A stretch of DNA of 35,738 nt from Cyanobacteria bacterium UBA7753 (GCA_002481545.1 DLEF01000054.1:237-35974), one strand, 5' to 3'; numbered from the stretch's first letter, positions 15,616 to 24,785 are shown. The notes: generated from the sequence alone by a model not told the origin. Translations and numbers: made by a program.

Positions 15616-16470
15616 CTACAAGTTTTGTATTTCCTTACTGTCGCTTTCGATAGATTCTTTAAGCATTTTTCTTACGACTTCACCTTGGGTATCCAACATT
15701 TTACATACTGTTTCAATGTTAGCTACTTTTTGAGAAAGGATTGTATCAGCGTTACTCAAAACGTTGTTAGCGACTGATTCGTAAGAAGCCAAAGCGGCAG
15801 ATGAAGTACCTTGCATCAAGTTACCCATGACTACTGCCGGCAAGCCGAACTCGCCCAAATATGGAGCGGCTGCTGTCATAATACCACCCCAACCTGAAAT
15901 CAATCCGGCAATAGGCATCAGGATACCCTGTTTACCAATACCATAACCATTCGCAGTTCCCAAGCCATATGCTGCGGCACTTGCTACATCTGCGACGCTG
16001 CCGATACTTGACGCATATCCGGTAGCAGTACCTCCGGCCGAGCCTAAACCTGTAATCATTCCGTCAATTGATGATGCTCCACCGGTGGCGGATCCGCCTA
16101 ATCCCCAGTTGACATTAGCCGCACCGCTCGGGAAACCCGAATAGTTACCTAAACCGCTTAAACCGAATGAGGAATAACCCGCATTCATTGTCCCTGTCCC
16201 GCCTGCATATGGCGACCAATAAGATGTACCAGGGATGTTAAAAGAGGAAGTTCCGCCCAAAGTGTTCATGAAGGCAGATGGTGCAAATAAACTTGCAAGT
16301 TGGTATAAGAAACCGCCCGTTGCTTCAAAACCGGTACCTGAACTTGCAGAACCTGAAACGGTCAAATCTCTTAATCGGTCATAAGTTTCGTACAGCATAC
16401 ATTTAGCATCCGCCGACGCCGCTCCGTATCTGTTCGCGATTACCAATAATCCGTCATTTTTGTAAGCCAT
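15616..16470 (-). CDS. Gly/Ser/Ala-rich hypothetical protein with C-terminal coiled coil
   Basis: The function is unknown. The 284-aa protein starts with a short helical head (MAYKNDGLLVIANRYGAASA). A long Gly/Ser/Ala/Tyr-rich stretch (about 40-190) follows, with repeated TGG, GLGSAGG and ASSIGS-like motifs, then a more hydrophobic segment (about 185-215). A helical tail (NADTILSQKVANIETVCKML onward) ends it. There is no classical signal peptide. The composition suits a structural, surface or filament protein. AGAGGAAAAATTAA precedes the ATG. It sits between the 553-aa and the 71-aa genes on the same strand. Confidence 0.7.
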   Translation of the reverse strand: MAYKNDGLLVIANRYGAASADAKCMLYETYDRLRDLTVSGSASSGTGFEATGGFLYQLASLFAPSAFMNTLGGTSSFNIPGTSYWSPYAGGTGTMNAGYSSFGLSGLGNYSGFPSGAANVNWGLGGSATGGASSIDGMITGLGSAGGTATGYASSIGSVADVASAAAYGLGTANGYGIGKQGILMPIAGLISGWGGIMTAAAPYLGEFGLPAVVMGNLMQGTSSAALASYESVANNVLSNADTILSQKVANIETVCKMLDTQGEVVRKMLKESIESDSKEIQNL

Positions 16471-16592
16471 TTAATTTTTCCTCTTTTTATTTTGTAAACT
16501 TTATTTTCTTCTTTATTCGGAAATAATCTCTTGCATCTTCTCTTCTCTATTCTTTATAATGATTATTTCTCAAATATCAACTATTTCATGCC

Positions 16593-18254
16593 CTAGCCGC
16601 CAGAGAATGTCTTGAAGGAGGATTCAACGTTCTTGCTGATTACCTTCTTAACCGCTTCCATTTCAGTTTGCAGTGCATTTTGCTCGGTATCAAGTTGTTT
16701 TAATCTTAATTCCAAGGTTCTGTCCTGTTGTTGTATCAATTCCGTTTTGGCATTGATATCTCTTACCGCTTTATCGTACTGTTCCTGTTTGTAGTAGTAC
16801 TGGTTCATTGCGTTTCTGTACGCATCTTCATCCGTTACGGTCTCACAATTCAAAGTGTAAACGGTAGAATCATCTTCAAATTTAACGGATGAAAATCTGC
16901 CTTTGCCGTCTGTTTCCAACAAGGCTTTTTGAGTATCTTCAATTTTTGTATTTTGGTATATTGCTTTATAATATGCCAATTTTTTAAGCTGAGGATCGAT
17001 GTTGTTATCTGCAATTTCTTCCTGCGCATTATCTTCAAACGCACTTTTTGCGGAGGTTTCCAAATCGTTATATGTTGTATAGTATTTAACGCCGTTTAAT
17101 TTGAAGGAATAAATACCGCCTAAATATTCACCGGTTGTCTGATCAAAGCATGCCGACAAATTTGCATAAGCAGTCTTATTACCTTTGTCCTCATCTTTCA
17201 TATCAAGTATGATTTGACGCAGTTCGGTTTGTACATCTTTATCCTGATACCCTTCCTGTGTTAACGGAGTCAACTGGCAGTTACCGACTGCCGTAAAGTT
17301 GCTGAAATTCATTTCTTCAAAAGCTTGTTTCATAACAAGCTCATTATTTTCAGGTGTAATTGCTTTCAAATCGGCTTCCGTTACGTATTTTTCACCGTCC
17401 GTATAATATACGGTACCGTCATCCTGTTTTCTGATTTCAACTTCAGGGGCAGGTTGAAGTACATCTTTTTTGTTTTGGAAATCTTCACTTACGATAAAAG
17501 TACCATACTCTTTATCGTAATAATAATGTTTATTCTTATCGTAATATGTTTTGTAAGTCTTTTTCGCAAGCTGTGTAACAGGGTTGCTTTCATCCTCTGT
17601 GTCTACAGGTTCATATGTAATATTCTCCGTATTACCTTCGGTATCTTTTACGGTATATATATAGTTTCCGTTTTCATCCTGTTTGAAATCCGAAACATAT
17701 GCAGCATAAGTTCTGCCATAGATAGCATCTATTTCTTTTCTCGGATCGCCGCCGTCATCTACTCTTGTAAATTCTTTTGTTATACGTCTTCCGTCTTTAT
17801 CCTGTTCAAGTGTATATTTATCGTCCTTCAAATCATATTGCATGCCCGTAACATAGAACGTTTTGTTCTTGTTCAAAAGTTCCGAATATCTGTAAATCAA
17901 GTCTCTGTCGGACTGGATTTTAGGATCACGCATTTGTTTACGGGTACCTGTATAAACATCTTCATAGTGATAACTTGTAACGACATAGTTATAATCTTCA
18001 TCAGCGGTACTCAACTGGTAATAATCCGATAATACCGCATTATTATAACCGTCTGTCCATGAGTATTGTACCTTTGTAAAATCGTTGCTGTCAGGGCATG
18101 TAGGAACTTGCATGGTAAGCATTTGGTTAAACAAATCAGCAGTACGATTGGCAAGTACAACACGCTCTTGGTTGAGCTGCTGCCCTTCGTATTCTGTATT
18201 GGTTTTTCTTGCCGTCAGGGCAAGATACCTTGCTTGTGATGCTGCCATACCCAT
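16593..18254 (-). CDS. Large MGxxASQxR-type protein with terminal coiled coils and a beta-rich middle
   Basis: The function is unknown. The first ~50 residues are helical (MGMAASQARYLALTARKTN, then a Gln/Asn-rich helix). The middle (about 55-480) is acidic, Tyr/Asp/Thr-rich and looks beta-rich, with repeated YTVKD/YYTDGEKY/YTLEQDKDG-like strands. The last ~70 residues form a coiled coil (YDKAVRDINAKTELIQQQD, then Leu/Gln heptads) ending SSFKTFSGG. Helical ends around a variable middle recall flagellin-like or secreted filament proteins, though I see no flagellin signature. TAGGAG precedes the ATG. It is first in the cluster, and TTGACT (in the ~230-base upstream gap) may be its -35 box. I recall similar N-termini in other Gastranaerophilales hypothetical proteins, but this needs a search. 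Confidence 0.75.
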   Translation of the reverse strand: MGMAASQARYLALTARKTNTEYEGQQLNQERVVLANRTADLFNQMLTMQVPTCPDSNDFTKVQYSWTDGYNNAVLSDYYQLSTADEDYNYVVTSYHYEDVYTGTRKQMRDPKIQSDRDLIYRYSELLNKNKTFYVTGMQYDLKDDKYTLEQDKDGRRITKEFTRVDDGGDPRKEIDAIYGRTYAAYVSDFKQDENGNYIYTVKDTEGNTENITYEPVDTEDESNPVTQLAKKTYKTYYDKNKHYYYDKEYGTFIVSEDFQNKKDVLQPAPEVEIRKQDDGTVYYTDGEKYVTEADLKAITPENNELVMKQAFEEMNFSNFTAVGNCQLTPLTQEGYQDKDVQTELRQIILDMKDEDKGNKTAYANLSACFDQTTGEYLGGIYSFKLNGVKYYTTYNDLETSAKSAFEDNAQEEIADNNIDPQLKKLAYYKAIYQNTKIEDTQKALLETDGKGRFSSVKFEDDSTVYTLNCETVTDEDAYRNAMNQYYYKQEQYDKAVRDINAKTELIQQQDRTLELRLKQLDTEQNALQTEMEAVKKVISKNVESSFKTFSGG

Positions 18255-18447
18255 TGGTATGTTTCTCCTATATTACTTGATTTTGGGGTTATAACTTCTC
18301 ACTAATTACCATGTTTATTACTGTTTTTTTGCGAAAAGTCAATTGTATGTGATGTTCTTATACACTACGGATGACGGCAAATAATATTAATAATGTAGGA
18401 CATATCAACAAATTTCATTTGTTCGGATGAGAACTGATTTTATACAT

Positions 18448-18475
18448 TTTACATTTACCCGCTTTGTCATATAAT
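18448..18475 (+). promoter_or_regulatory. wecB promoter giving a likely leaderless transcript
   Basis: TTTACA (18448-18453) and a perfect TATAAT (18470-18475) are 16 bases apart. Only six bases separate the -10 box from the ATG at 18482, so transcription should start at or next to the ATG. No Shine-Dalgarno sequence is present. Confidence 0.6.
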
Positions 18476-18481
18476 AAAATT

Positions 18482-19597
18482 ATGAAGAACATTATTTTTG
18501 TATTCGGGACACGTCCCGAGATAATAAAATTGGCTCCCGTAATATTGGAATTACGCAAATATCCTAAGGATTACAACGTAATCATCTGTAATACGGAGCA
18601 GCAAAAAGAGCTTTCAAATCAGACTTTGGCTTATTTCGGGCTAAAGGCTGACATCAACCTTGATTGTATGAGAGAGAACCAATCACTCGCAGGAGTTCAG
18701 ACAAAAATTTTGAGTTCTCTTGACGAAGTATTTAACAACAATAAGATTGACGCAACTATTGTCCAGGGTGACACAATGACCGTACTTTGCGGTGCGTTAA
18801 TCAGCTTTTATCATAAAATCCCCGTATACCACGTTGAGGCGGGGTTAAGATCTTATGATATATACGAACCGTTCCCTGAAGAGGTCATGAGACAGATGAC
18901 AAGCCGTGTCGCAAGTATTCACTTTGCGCCGACCGAAAAGAACAGACAAGCACTTTTGAAAGAAAACATTGACGAGGACAAAATCCATGTTGTAGGAAAC
19001 ACGGTAACTGACGCACTGTTCTGCCTCTCTGATGATGTCATTGAACAATCAAAACAATTTTTCATTGATAAGGGTATAACAATAAATGATAAACTGGTTT
19101 TAATAACTGTTCACAGACGTGAAAACCACGGCGAACGTATTGACAGAATATTGGATGCTATAGAACATCTTGCAACAACATTTGCAGACCATACGTTTGT
19201 TATTCCTGTTCATCCGAACCCTAATGTTAAAATCAAAATACATAACAGATTGGAAAAATATTCTAACATCAAGTTGTTGACTCCGTTAGATTATCCTTAC
19301 CTTGTATATTTGATGAAACATGCAAAACTTATCCTTACGGATTCGGGCGGAATACAGGAGGAGGCTCCAACCTTCAATTGTCCTACTCTCGTAATGAGAT
19401 ACGAAACTGAACGTCAGGAAGGTATTGAAGCGGGCGTATCAGTCCTTGTCGGCGCAGATTACGACAAGATTGTAAACCTAAGCTCCGATATATTATCCAA
19501 GCCTATTGCCGATACAAGATTAAAAGTCAAAAACCCGTACGGCGACGGAACATCCGCCGTTAAGATTGAAAAAATTATTCGTGAAACGGGCGTTTAG
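18482..19597 (+). CDS. wecB: UDP-N-acetylglucosamine 2-epimerase (non-hydrolysing)
   Basis: WecB interconverts UDP-GlcNAc and UDP-ManNAc, feeding ManNAc-derived sugars into surface polysaccharides. With the ATG at 18482 it has 371 residues, the usual length. Visible signatures are the N-terminal FVFGTRPEIIKLAPV, VQGDTMT, HVEAGLRSYD, PFPEEVMRQ, TVHRRENHGE, PVHPNP and the C-terminal LTDSGGIQEEAP that contacts the nucleotide. An in-frame TTG at 18464 is rejected because it overlaps the -10 box. It appears alone, without other ManNAc-pathway genes nearby. Confidence 0.95.
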   Translation: MKNIIFVFGTRPEIIKLAPVILELRKYPKDYNVIICNTEQQKELSNQTLAYFGLKADINLDCMRENQSLAGVQTKILSSLDEVFNNNKIDATIVQGDTMTVLCGALISFYHKIPVYHVEAGLRSYDIYEPFPEEVMRQMTSRVASIHFAPTEKNRQALLKENIDEDKIHVVGNTVTDALFCLSDDVIEQSKQFFIDKGITINDKLVLITVHRRENHGERIDRILDAIEHLATTFADHTFVIPVHPNPNVKIKIHNRLEKYSNIKLLTPLDYPYLVYLMKHAKLILTDSGGIQEEAPTFNCPTLVMRYETERQEGIEAGVSVLVGADYDKIVNLSSDILSKPIADTRLKVKNPYGDGTSAVKIEKIIRETGV

Positions 19598-19659
19598 AGT
19601 TTTTTAGACACATAATATTCACGTTTATTCCTGTTCTTATAAGGGAATTTTTGTGCTGT

Positions 19660-19687
19660 TTTGCGCAAAATATTTTTATTGTATAAT
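19660..19687 (+). promoter_or_regulatory. Probable promoter of the dxs-like gene
   Basis: A perfect TATAAT (19682-19687) follows a weak -35 (TTTGCG at 19660-19665, spacer 16). A good ribosome site (AAGGAG) lies 8 bases before the ATG at 19732. Confidence 0.45.
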
Positions 19688-19731
19688 ACCGTCAGTTACA
19701 CATGACAATTAAATTATAAGGAGTTTAAGTT

Positions 19732-21501
19732 ATGGTTTTAGAAAGAATTAACTCACCTGCTGACGTTAAAAAATTAAGCATTGATGAAATGCACACCTTG
19801 GCAGGAGAACTCAGAGAAAGAATATTAAACAAAGTCAACACTATCGGCGGACATGCAGGTCCTAATTTGGGTATTGTAGAGGCAACAATCGCTCTGCATT
19901 ATGTATTCAATTCGCCTGTAGATAAGATTGTTTTTGACGTATCACACCAGTGCTATGCTCACAAAATGCTAACGGGCAGAAAAGACGGATTCGTTGAAGG
20001 CAACTATATGAAATATACGGGCTACACTGCGCCTGAAGAAAGCAAACACGATTTATTCAAGGTTGGGCACACTTCGACATCTGTTTCACTTGCAACAGGG
20101 GTTGCAAAAGCAAGAGACCTGAAAGGTGAAAAATATAACGTTATTGCCCTGATTGGTGACGGCTCACTCTCAGGCGGAGAAGCTCTTGAAGGTTTAGATA
20201 ACGCCGCAACCTTAAATTCCAATATCATTATCCTCGTAAACGATAACGATATGTCTATTGCGGAAAACCACGGAAGTATCTATGCCAACCTCAAAAAATT
20301 GAGAGAAACCGACGGCAAGTATGAAAACAACTTCTTCACTTCATTAGGTTATGATTATTACTTCATCAAAGACGGCAACAACGTAGAAGATGTAATCAAT
20401 ACCTTCAAGAAAGTAAAAGATACCGACCATCCGACCGTTATCCATATGTATACGGAAAAAGGTCACGGTTTCGCGGCAGCTGTAGCCGACAAGGAAACTT
20501 ATCACTGGTCAATGCCGGGAATATTGGATAAAAAAGAGGCTGCTCCGCAACCACAAAAAGAAGATTGGAACTCAATCACAAAAGATTATCATCTTCAAAA
20601 AGTTAAAGAAGATAAAAACTATATCGTTGTAACGGCTGCAACTCCGGGGGTATTCGGGTTTGATAAAGCATACAGAGAAAAACTCGGCAAACAATATACC
20701 GATGTAGGTATTGCGGAAGAACACGCTGTGGCTTATTCATCAGCATTGGCAAAACAAGGTGCAAAACCTGTGTTCCATGTTATGAGTTCATTTATCCAAA
20801 GAACTTATGACCAATTGTCACAGGATTTGGCTTTGAATAACTCCCCTATGACAATGTTGGTATACTGGGGCGGAATATCTGCAGCAGATTGCACTCACCT
20901 TTGCACATTCGATGTTTCCTTGATATCAAACATTCCGAACATTGTCTATATGGCACCGACTAACAAGGAAGAATACCTTGCAATCTTGGATTGGTCGGTT
21001 AATCAAACAGAACATCCTGTTGCAATCCGTGTCCCTACCTGTGAAATGGTATCAACAGGAGTAAAAGATACAACGGATTATTCAATCCTGAACAAATTCA
21101 AGATGATACACGAAGGCTCTAAAGTAGCTATCTTAGGGCTTGGCAACTTCTTCTTCCTCGGAGAAAAAGTACAAGACCTGTTGAAATCAAAACTCAACAT
21201 TGACGCAACTTTAATCAACCCTATCTATATGACAGGCTTGGATAAAGATATGCTAAACGGATTGAAGGATAACCACGACCTTGTTATCACGCTTGAAGAT
21301 AATATCTTAGACGGCGGATTCGGCGAAAAAGTCGCAAGTTTCTACGGTAATTCGGATATGAGAGTACTTAACTTCGGGGCTGAAAAGGACTTCCCTGACA
21401 GAGTTCCTTTGAACACCTTGTACGAACGTTATCACTTAACACCTGAATTAATCGTCAAAGATATAGAAAAGACTCTTAAAACAGCAGAGTGCTCAAAGTA
21501 A
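19732..21501 (+). CDS. dxs: 1-deoxy-D-xylulose-5-phosphate synthase-like transketolase
   Basis: DXS condenses pyruvate and glyceraldehyde 3-phosphate with thiamine diphosphate, the entry step of the MEP isoprenoid pathway. Typical parts are IGGHAGPNLGIVEATIALHY, DVSHQCYAHKMLTGR, the ThDP/Mg motif GDGSLSGGEALEGLDNA...NDNDMSIAEN, GIAEEHAV and FIQRTYDQLSQDLA. At 589 residues it is slightly shorter than the usual ~620. It also departs from the family: where E. coli-type DXS has GPTHHGAFD (or similar), this reads AADCTHLCTFD. It belongs to a divergent DXS branch I recall from Firmicutes, so the reaction is likely but not certain. It is followed one base later by a YkgJ-type gene. Confidence 0.8.
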   Translation: MVLERINSPADVKKLSIDEMHTLAGELRERILNKVNTIGGHAGPNLGIVEATIALHYVFNSPVDKIVFDVSHQCYAHKMLTGRKDGFVEGNYMKYTGYTAPEESKHDLFKVGHTSTSVSLATGVAKARDLKGEKYNVIALIGDGSLSGGEALEGLDNAATLNSNIIILVNDNDMSIAENHGSIYANLKKLRETDGKYENNFFTSLGYDYYFIKDGNNVEDVINTFKKVKDTDHPTVIHMYTEKGHGFAAAVADKETYHWSMPGILDKKEAAPQPQKEDWNSITKDYHLQKVKEDKNYIVVTAATPGVFGFDKAYREKLGKQYTDVGIAEEHAVAYSSALAKQGAKPVFHVMSSFIQRTYDQLSQDLALNNSPMTMLVYWGGISAADCTHLCTFDVSLISNIPNIVYMAPTNKEEYLAILDWSVNQTEHPVAIRVPTCEMVSTGVKDTTDYSILNKFKMIHEGSKVAILGLGNFFFLGEKVQDLLKSKLNIDATLINPIYMTGLDKDMLNGLKDNHDLVITLEDNILDGGFGEKVASFYGNSDMRVLNFGAEKDFPDRVPLNTLYERYHLTPELIVKDIEKTLKTAECSK

Positions 21502-21502
21502 A

Positions 21503-22108
21503 ATGATAACGATTGAAGAAATTCAAAAATACAGAGCTTACCTTAAATATCTCGACAAAAAATTGGGAGAGATATTTAAGGAACAGGCTCCATATATATT
21601 TTGTAAAGAAGGATGTTCTTCCTGTTGTGAAAAGGGAGAATATCCTTTTTCCGAGATTGAATTTGCCTACCTAATGATTGGGGTGCAGACTCTTGACAGA
21701 GATACTATGAAAAAAATCGAGAATAATATGGAAAATATCCGAGTAGCAAAAGAAAAATGTAAGGATAAAAAATTCCTTTACGCTTGCCCTTTCCTGATAA
21801 ATAAAAGATGCTCGCTATATCAGTACAGAGGAATTATTTGCAGAAGCCACGGAGTTGCATTCTTCACTAAAGGTAAAAAACTGATGGTTCCCGCCTGCGT
21901 TGATGAAGGGCTGAACTATTCAAACGTCTACGACTTTGAACATCAGACCATATCCGATGAAAAATATTATAAATCAGGGATAAAACAGGAACCTCTTGCG
22001 CATAATGTTGGGGTGGATTATCTCACACATAACGAGATGACAAAAGCAATCGGCTTAGATTTTGGGGAAATTAAACCGATGTGTGAATGGTTCTTGAGAA
22101 AAGAATAA
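21503..22108 (+). CDS. YkgJ-family cysteine-cluster protein
   Basis: The 201-aa protein has the CxxxCxxCC cluster (FCKEGCSSCCEKGEYPF) and later CPF, CSLY and CRSHG motifs, the pattern of the YkgJ/UPF0153 family, which binds zinc or an iron-sulfur cluster. The biochemical role of the family is not established to my knowledge. The ATG lies one base after the dxs-like stop, so the two are translationally coupled. Its stop abuts, base to base, the stop of the convergent WG-repeat gene. Confidence 0.8.
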   Translation: MITIEEIQKYRAYLKYLDKKLGEIFKEQAPYIFCKEGCSSCCEKGEYPFSEIEFAYLMIGVQTLDRDTMKKIENNMENIRVAKEKCKDKKFLYACPFLINKRCSLYQYRGIICRSHGVAFFTKGKKLMVPACVDEGLNYSNVYDFEHQTISDEKYYKSGIKQEPLAHNVGVDYLTHNEMTKAIGLDFGEIKPMCEWFLRKE

Positions 22109-23044
22109 TCAGTCGCTTATATATTTTAAACCTTTATCCTGTGTGTAACACTCAAGTCTGTTTTTGTTGAGTTTTACTTTTGTGAACTCTATTCTGCTTA
22201 AAGGCTGACCTGACACATCAAGAACACCATATTTTTTGTTGCTTTTAACTAATATGTATCCGCCGAGTTTTTTAACCTTATCATAGATAGGAGGCAAAAG
22301 TATTTCGCCTTTTTGTGACACAAGCCCGTATTTACCCCTGCTTTTTACAACATAGGTATCATATAGCGGTTTTATACTGCTGCAATCATTCTCAAGATAA
22401 ATTTTATTGTTCATATCAATCATTCCGTAGTAACCGTTTAACTTGGTAATAAATAAGTCTTTCCCGATTGAATTAAATTTTTGATATTTTATCGGAACAA
22501 TAACGTTTTCTTTTAGGTCAATAATCCCATACATTTTGTTATATCTAACCAAAAACCTGTCAGGAGTTAATAGCTCCATATAAGAATAAATCCTGTTGTT
22601 TATGACTTCCCCGTTAGAATTGAATATTTGAAACCCTTTATTTGTTCTTGCAAGGAAGTAGTGAGCATTGTTATTCATAAAATGTTTAACGTAGAAACAT
22701 CCGTCAATAAGTACGGAGCCGTCCGAGTTATAGACAGTACTCGTTGAATAAATCCGTTTTGAACCGTCGGAATATATACTTGTCGTAACTTCCGTTATGG
22801 CGTAATGTTTTGTACAATTCGGGAATTTGTGCTCTTCCTTTGAATAAGTTTGATTAATCAAATAAACGGGACGAGAATCACTGCCCCCGTGAGAACGGTA
22901 TCCTCCGCCACCGTGAGAATGACAACTGCTGTGCGAGTGCGAACCACCGCAATGACATGACGAAGAGGAACACTTCGCCATACATATTTCAGGCATGAGA
23001 CATATTGCCAATACTGTTATAACTGCTAAAAATATCTTTTTCAT
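22109..23044 (-). CDS. Exported WG-repeat protein with Cys/His-rich N-terminus
   Basis: The 311-aa protein begins with a signal peptide (MKKIFLAVITVLAICLMPEI, cleavage near CMAK). A Cys/His/Gly/Ser-rich stretch follows (about 24-55: CHCGGSHSHSSCHSHGG and so on), likely able to bind metal. From about 125 come several WG-type repeats (KMYGIIDLKENVIVPIKY, KYGLVSQKGEILLPPIYD, KYGVLDVSGQPL). WG repeats are beta-strand modules found in surface and periplasmic proteins, with no single known activity. There is no LPxTG or outer-membrane anchor. Confidence 0.8.
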   Translation of the reverse strand: MKKIFLAVITVLAICLMPEICMAKCSSSSCHCGGSHSHSSCHSHGGGGYRSHGGSDSRPVYLINQTYSKEEHKFPNCTKHYAITEVTTSIYSDGSKRIYSTSTVYNSDGSVLIDGCFYVKHFMNNNAHYFLARTNKGFQIFNSNGEVINNRIYSYMELLTPDRFLVRYNKMYGIIDLKENVIVPIKYQKFNSIGKDLFITKLNGYYGMIDMNNKIYLENDCSSIKPLYDTYVVKSRGKYGLVSQKGEILLPPIYDKVKKLGGYILVKSNKKYGVLDVSGQPLSRIEFTKVKLNKNRLECYTQDKGLKYISD

Positions 23045-23189
23045 ACGTACATTATTATAACGAATATCTGAATATATTGTTCAAATTATGCATAAAAAAT
23101 TAATATCAAAACTTATGTTGCTTAATATACTTAATAAAAATGACAATTATTTTTTTCTTTAGCTCTTTATATATACAGGTAATTAGTGT

Positions 23190-24740
23190 ATGAATTTTAA
23201 CTATAGTTTAAAGTCTTTAACCAACAGAATAACCCCGACTCTCAAACATGGAGTTGAAGGGTTTAAGCATCCTAACAGGATATATTTTAAGCCGTCCGAT
23301 GTCCCGACGGAAGAGTTTGCGCCTGATATTGAACAGGTAGTAACAACTGTAGCAGAAGACGCAACGGTTGCACCGTTTGCCGACAGGCTTGTACATCCTG
23401 ATTTATTCGGACTGTCACCTGCTATAAACAAAGAAAAAGCTGCCGTCAACAGTGCAAAACATATAATAAAACAAGTCAAAGATGAAAAAGTAAAAGATGT
23501 GTTTGGGAAACTTTATCCGAGAATTTTAGAGCGCAGTACAAATATACCTAAAGACTCGGAAAGAATGACGTCTTTGATGAAATCAGTCGAAATTCTTGAT
23601 AATCCGAAAATAAAAGATCAAATACTTTTCAGTCTGGATTATTTAAGCAAAGATACACCGAAAAAATTTGACAGATATTACGATTCCGTAATGAGCTATG
23701 CGGAAGATTATGCTGATGCCGCGAACTCTCTGAGAGGTAAATATCTGAACATAGATAACCACGCACATAATTTCTACAAAGAAATGGATAAAAATAATAT
23801 GTGGCTTGCCGATGTTCTTGACGGAACAAAAAAATCAGAAGATAAATACAGAAATAAATATGTACAACAACCTGAGAAAACAATAAAGTATAAAGATTAT
23901 CTTTCAAGTTTTGATAAATACACTTCAGAAGGATATAAAGAAACATATCAGAATAACCTTAAACAGGATTCAATGAAACTATTCTTTGAGGATTATATTG
24001 ATGCTAGACCTGAGGCTGTTAAAACGTTATACAACGACGAATACCTAAAGACATTGCCTCCTGAAATTTCAAAAGAATGCAAGGAAATACAGAATAAATA
24101 CGGAACATATGTAATAGATTCAAATCATAATGCAACTCCGGATGATATCAAATATATTAAAGAAGAATTGCGGTTATGGAAAGAAGCAGGAAAAGATAAG
24201 GCGGTATTGCCTAAAATGATATCTGTCAATAAGCTTGATGAAAATGTTTGGAAGAACAGCCTCGCAGGTTACGCAATACAGCCGTACAATTATGTATATA
24301 CAAAAGAACTTTTGGAATATGACGGGAACCCCAAGGTTTCCGGTGCTACTTTAAGACACGAAATCCAACATATCAACGATTTCGCAAGATATCCTTCCCC
24401 TAATCCTTTAATAAACATAAAAAATAATTTACAGTGGAATTATTTAAAATTGATGCACGGTAAGAAATGGGATAAAGAGTTGCAAAATGGCGGAATATTC
24501 TCGGATTTTCACAGACATTACGGAATGACAAAAAGATGGGAACTAAAATCCGTTACGGCAGAGGCAGATCCGACAAAACTATCCGACAGTTACAAAGACG
24601 AATTGAATAAAAAATTCCATATGCAAAAATGGATATTTAACCTTAAACCAAACTGTTTTATCCCTGAAAAAATGGATAAAAAAATAGGCAAAGCGGTATT
24701 TGAGAATAAATCTAATACAGTCAATGTCGGGATATTTTAA
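23190..24740 (+). CDS. Large helical protein with a C-terminal HExxH zincin-like motif
   Basis: The 516-aa protein is Lys/Asp/Tyr-rich and mostly helical up to about 340. Near its end it contains SGATLRHEIQHINDFARYP; H390, E391 and H394 form the HExxH zinc-metallopeptidase motif. A downstream Glu in RWELKSVTAEADP could be the third ligand, as in gluzincins. There is no signal peptide or membrane segment; the N-terminus (MNFNYSLKSLTNRI, then GFKHPNRIYFKP) is unlike housekeeping enzymes. Zincin domains at the end of long helical proteins are common in secreted effectors, which I suggest here as a hypothesis. The start has only a weak ribosome site (CAGGTAATTAGTGT). Confidence 0.6.
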   Translation: MNFNYSLKSLTNRITPTLKHGVEGFKHPNRIYFKPSDVPTEEFAPDIEQVVTTVAEDATVAPFADRLVHPDLFGLSPAINKEKAAVNSAKHIIKQVKDEKVKDVFGKLYPRILERSTNIPKDSERMTSLMKSVEILDNPKIKDQILFSLDYLSKDTPKKFDRYYDSVMSYAEDYADAANSLRGKYLNIDNHAHNFYKEMDKNNMWLADVLDGTKKSEDKYRNKYVQQPEKTIKYKDYLSSFDKYTSEGYKETYQNNLKQDSMKLFFEDYIDARPEAVKTLYNDEYLKTLPPEISKECKEIQNKYGTYVIDSNHNATPDDIKYIKEELRLWKEAGKDKAVLPKMISVNKLDENVWKNSLAGYAIQPYNYVYTKELLEYDGNPKVSGATLRHEIQHINDFARYPSPNPLINIKNNLQWNYLKLMHGKKWDKELQNGGIFSDFHRHYGMTKRWELKSVTAEADPTKLSDSYKDELNKKFHMQKWIFNLKPNCFIPEKMDKKIGKAVFENKSNTVNVGIF

Positions 24741-24785
24741 ATAACAATTCTCAATAAATGATGTAATTAGTACTTAGCTTTATTG

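Noticed and set aside
17325..18032. 235-codon plus-strand frame opposite the 553-aa gene
   Set aside because: The product is an Ile/Phe/Tyr-rich shadow of the AT-rich antisense strand; the minus-strand gene has a ribosome site and sensible composition.
18464..18481. TTG start for wecB six codons upstream
   Set aside because: It overlaps the TATAAT box, and the family's conserved start begins right after the ATG at 18482.
22900..22990. Direct or palindromic repeat in the Cys/His/Gly stretch
   Set aside because: It is simple codon repetition within the WG-repeat protein's metal-binding-like region.
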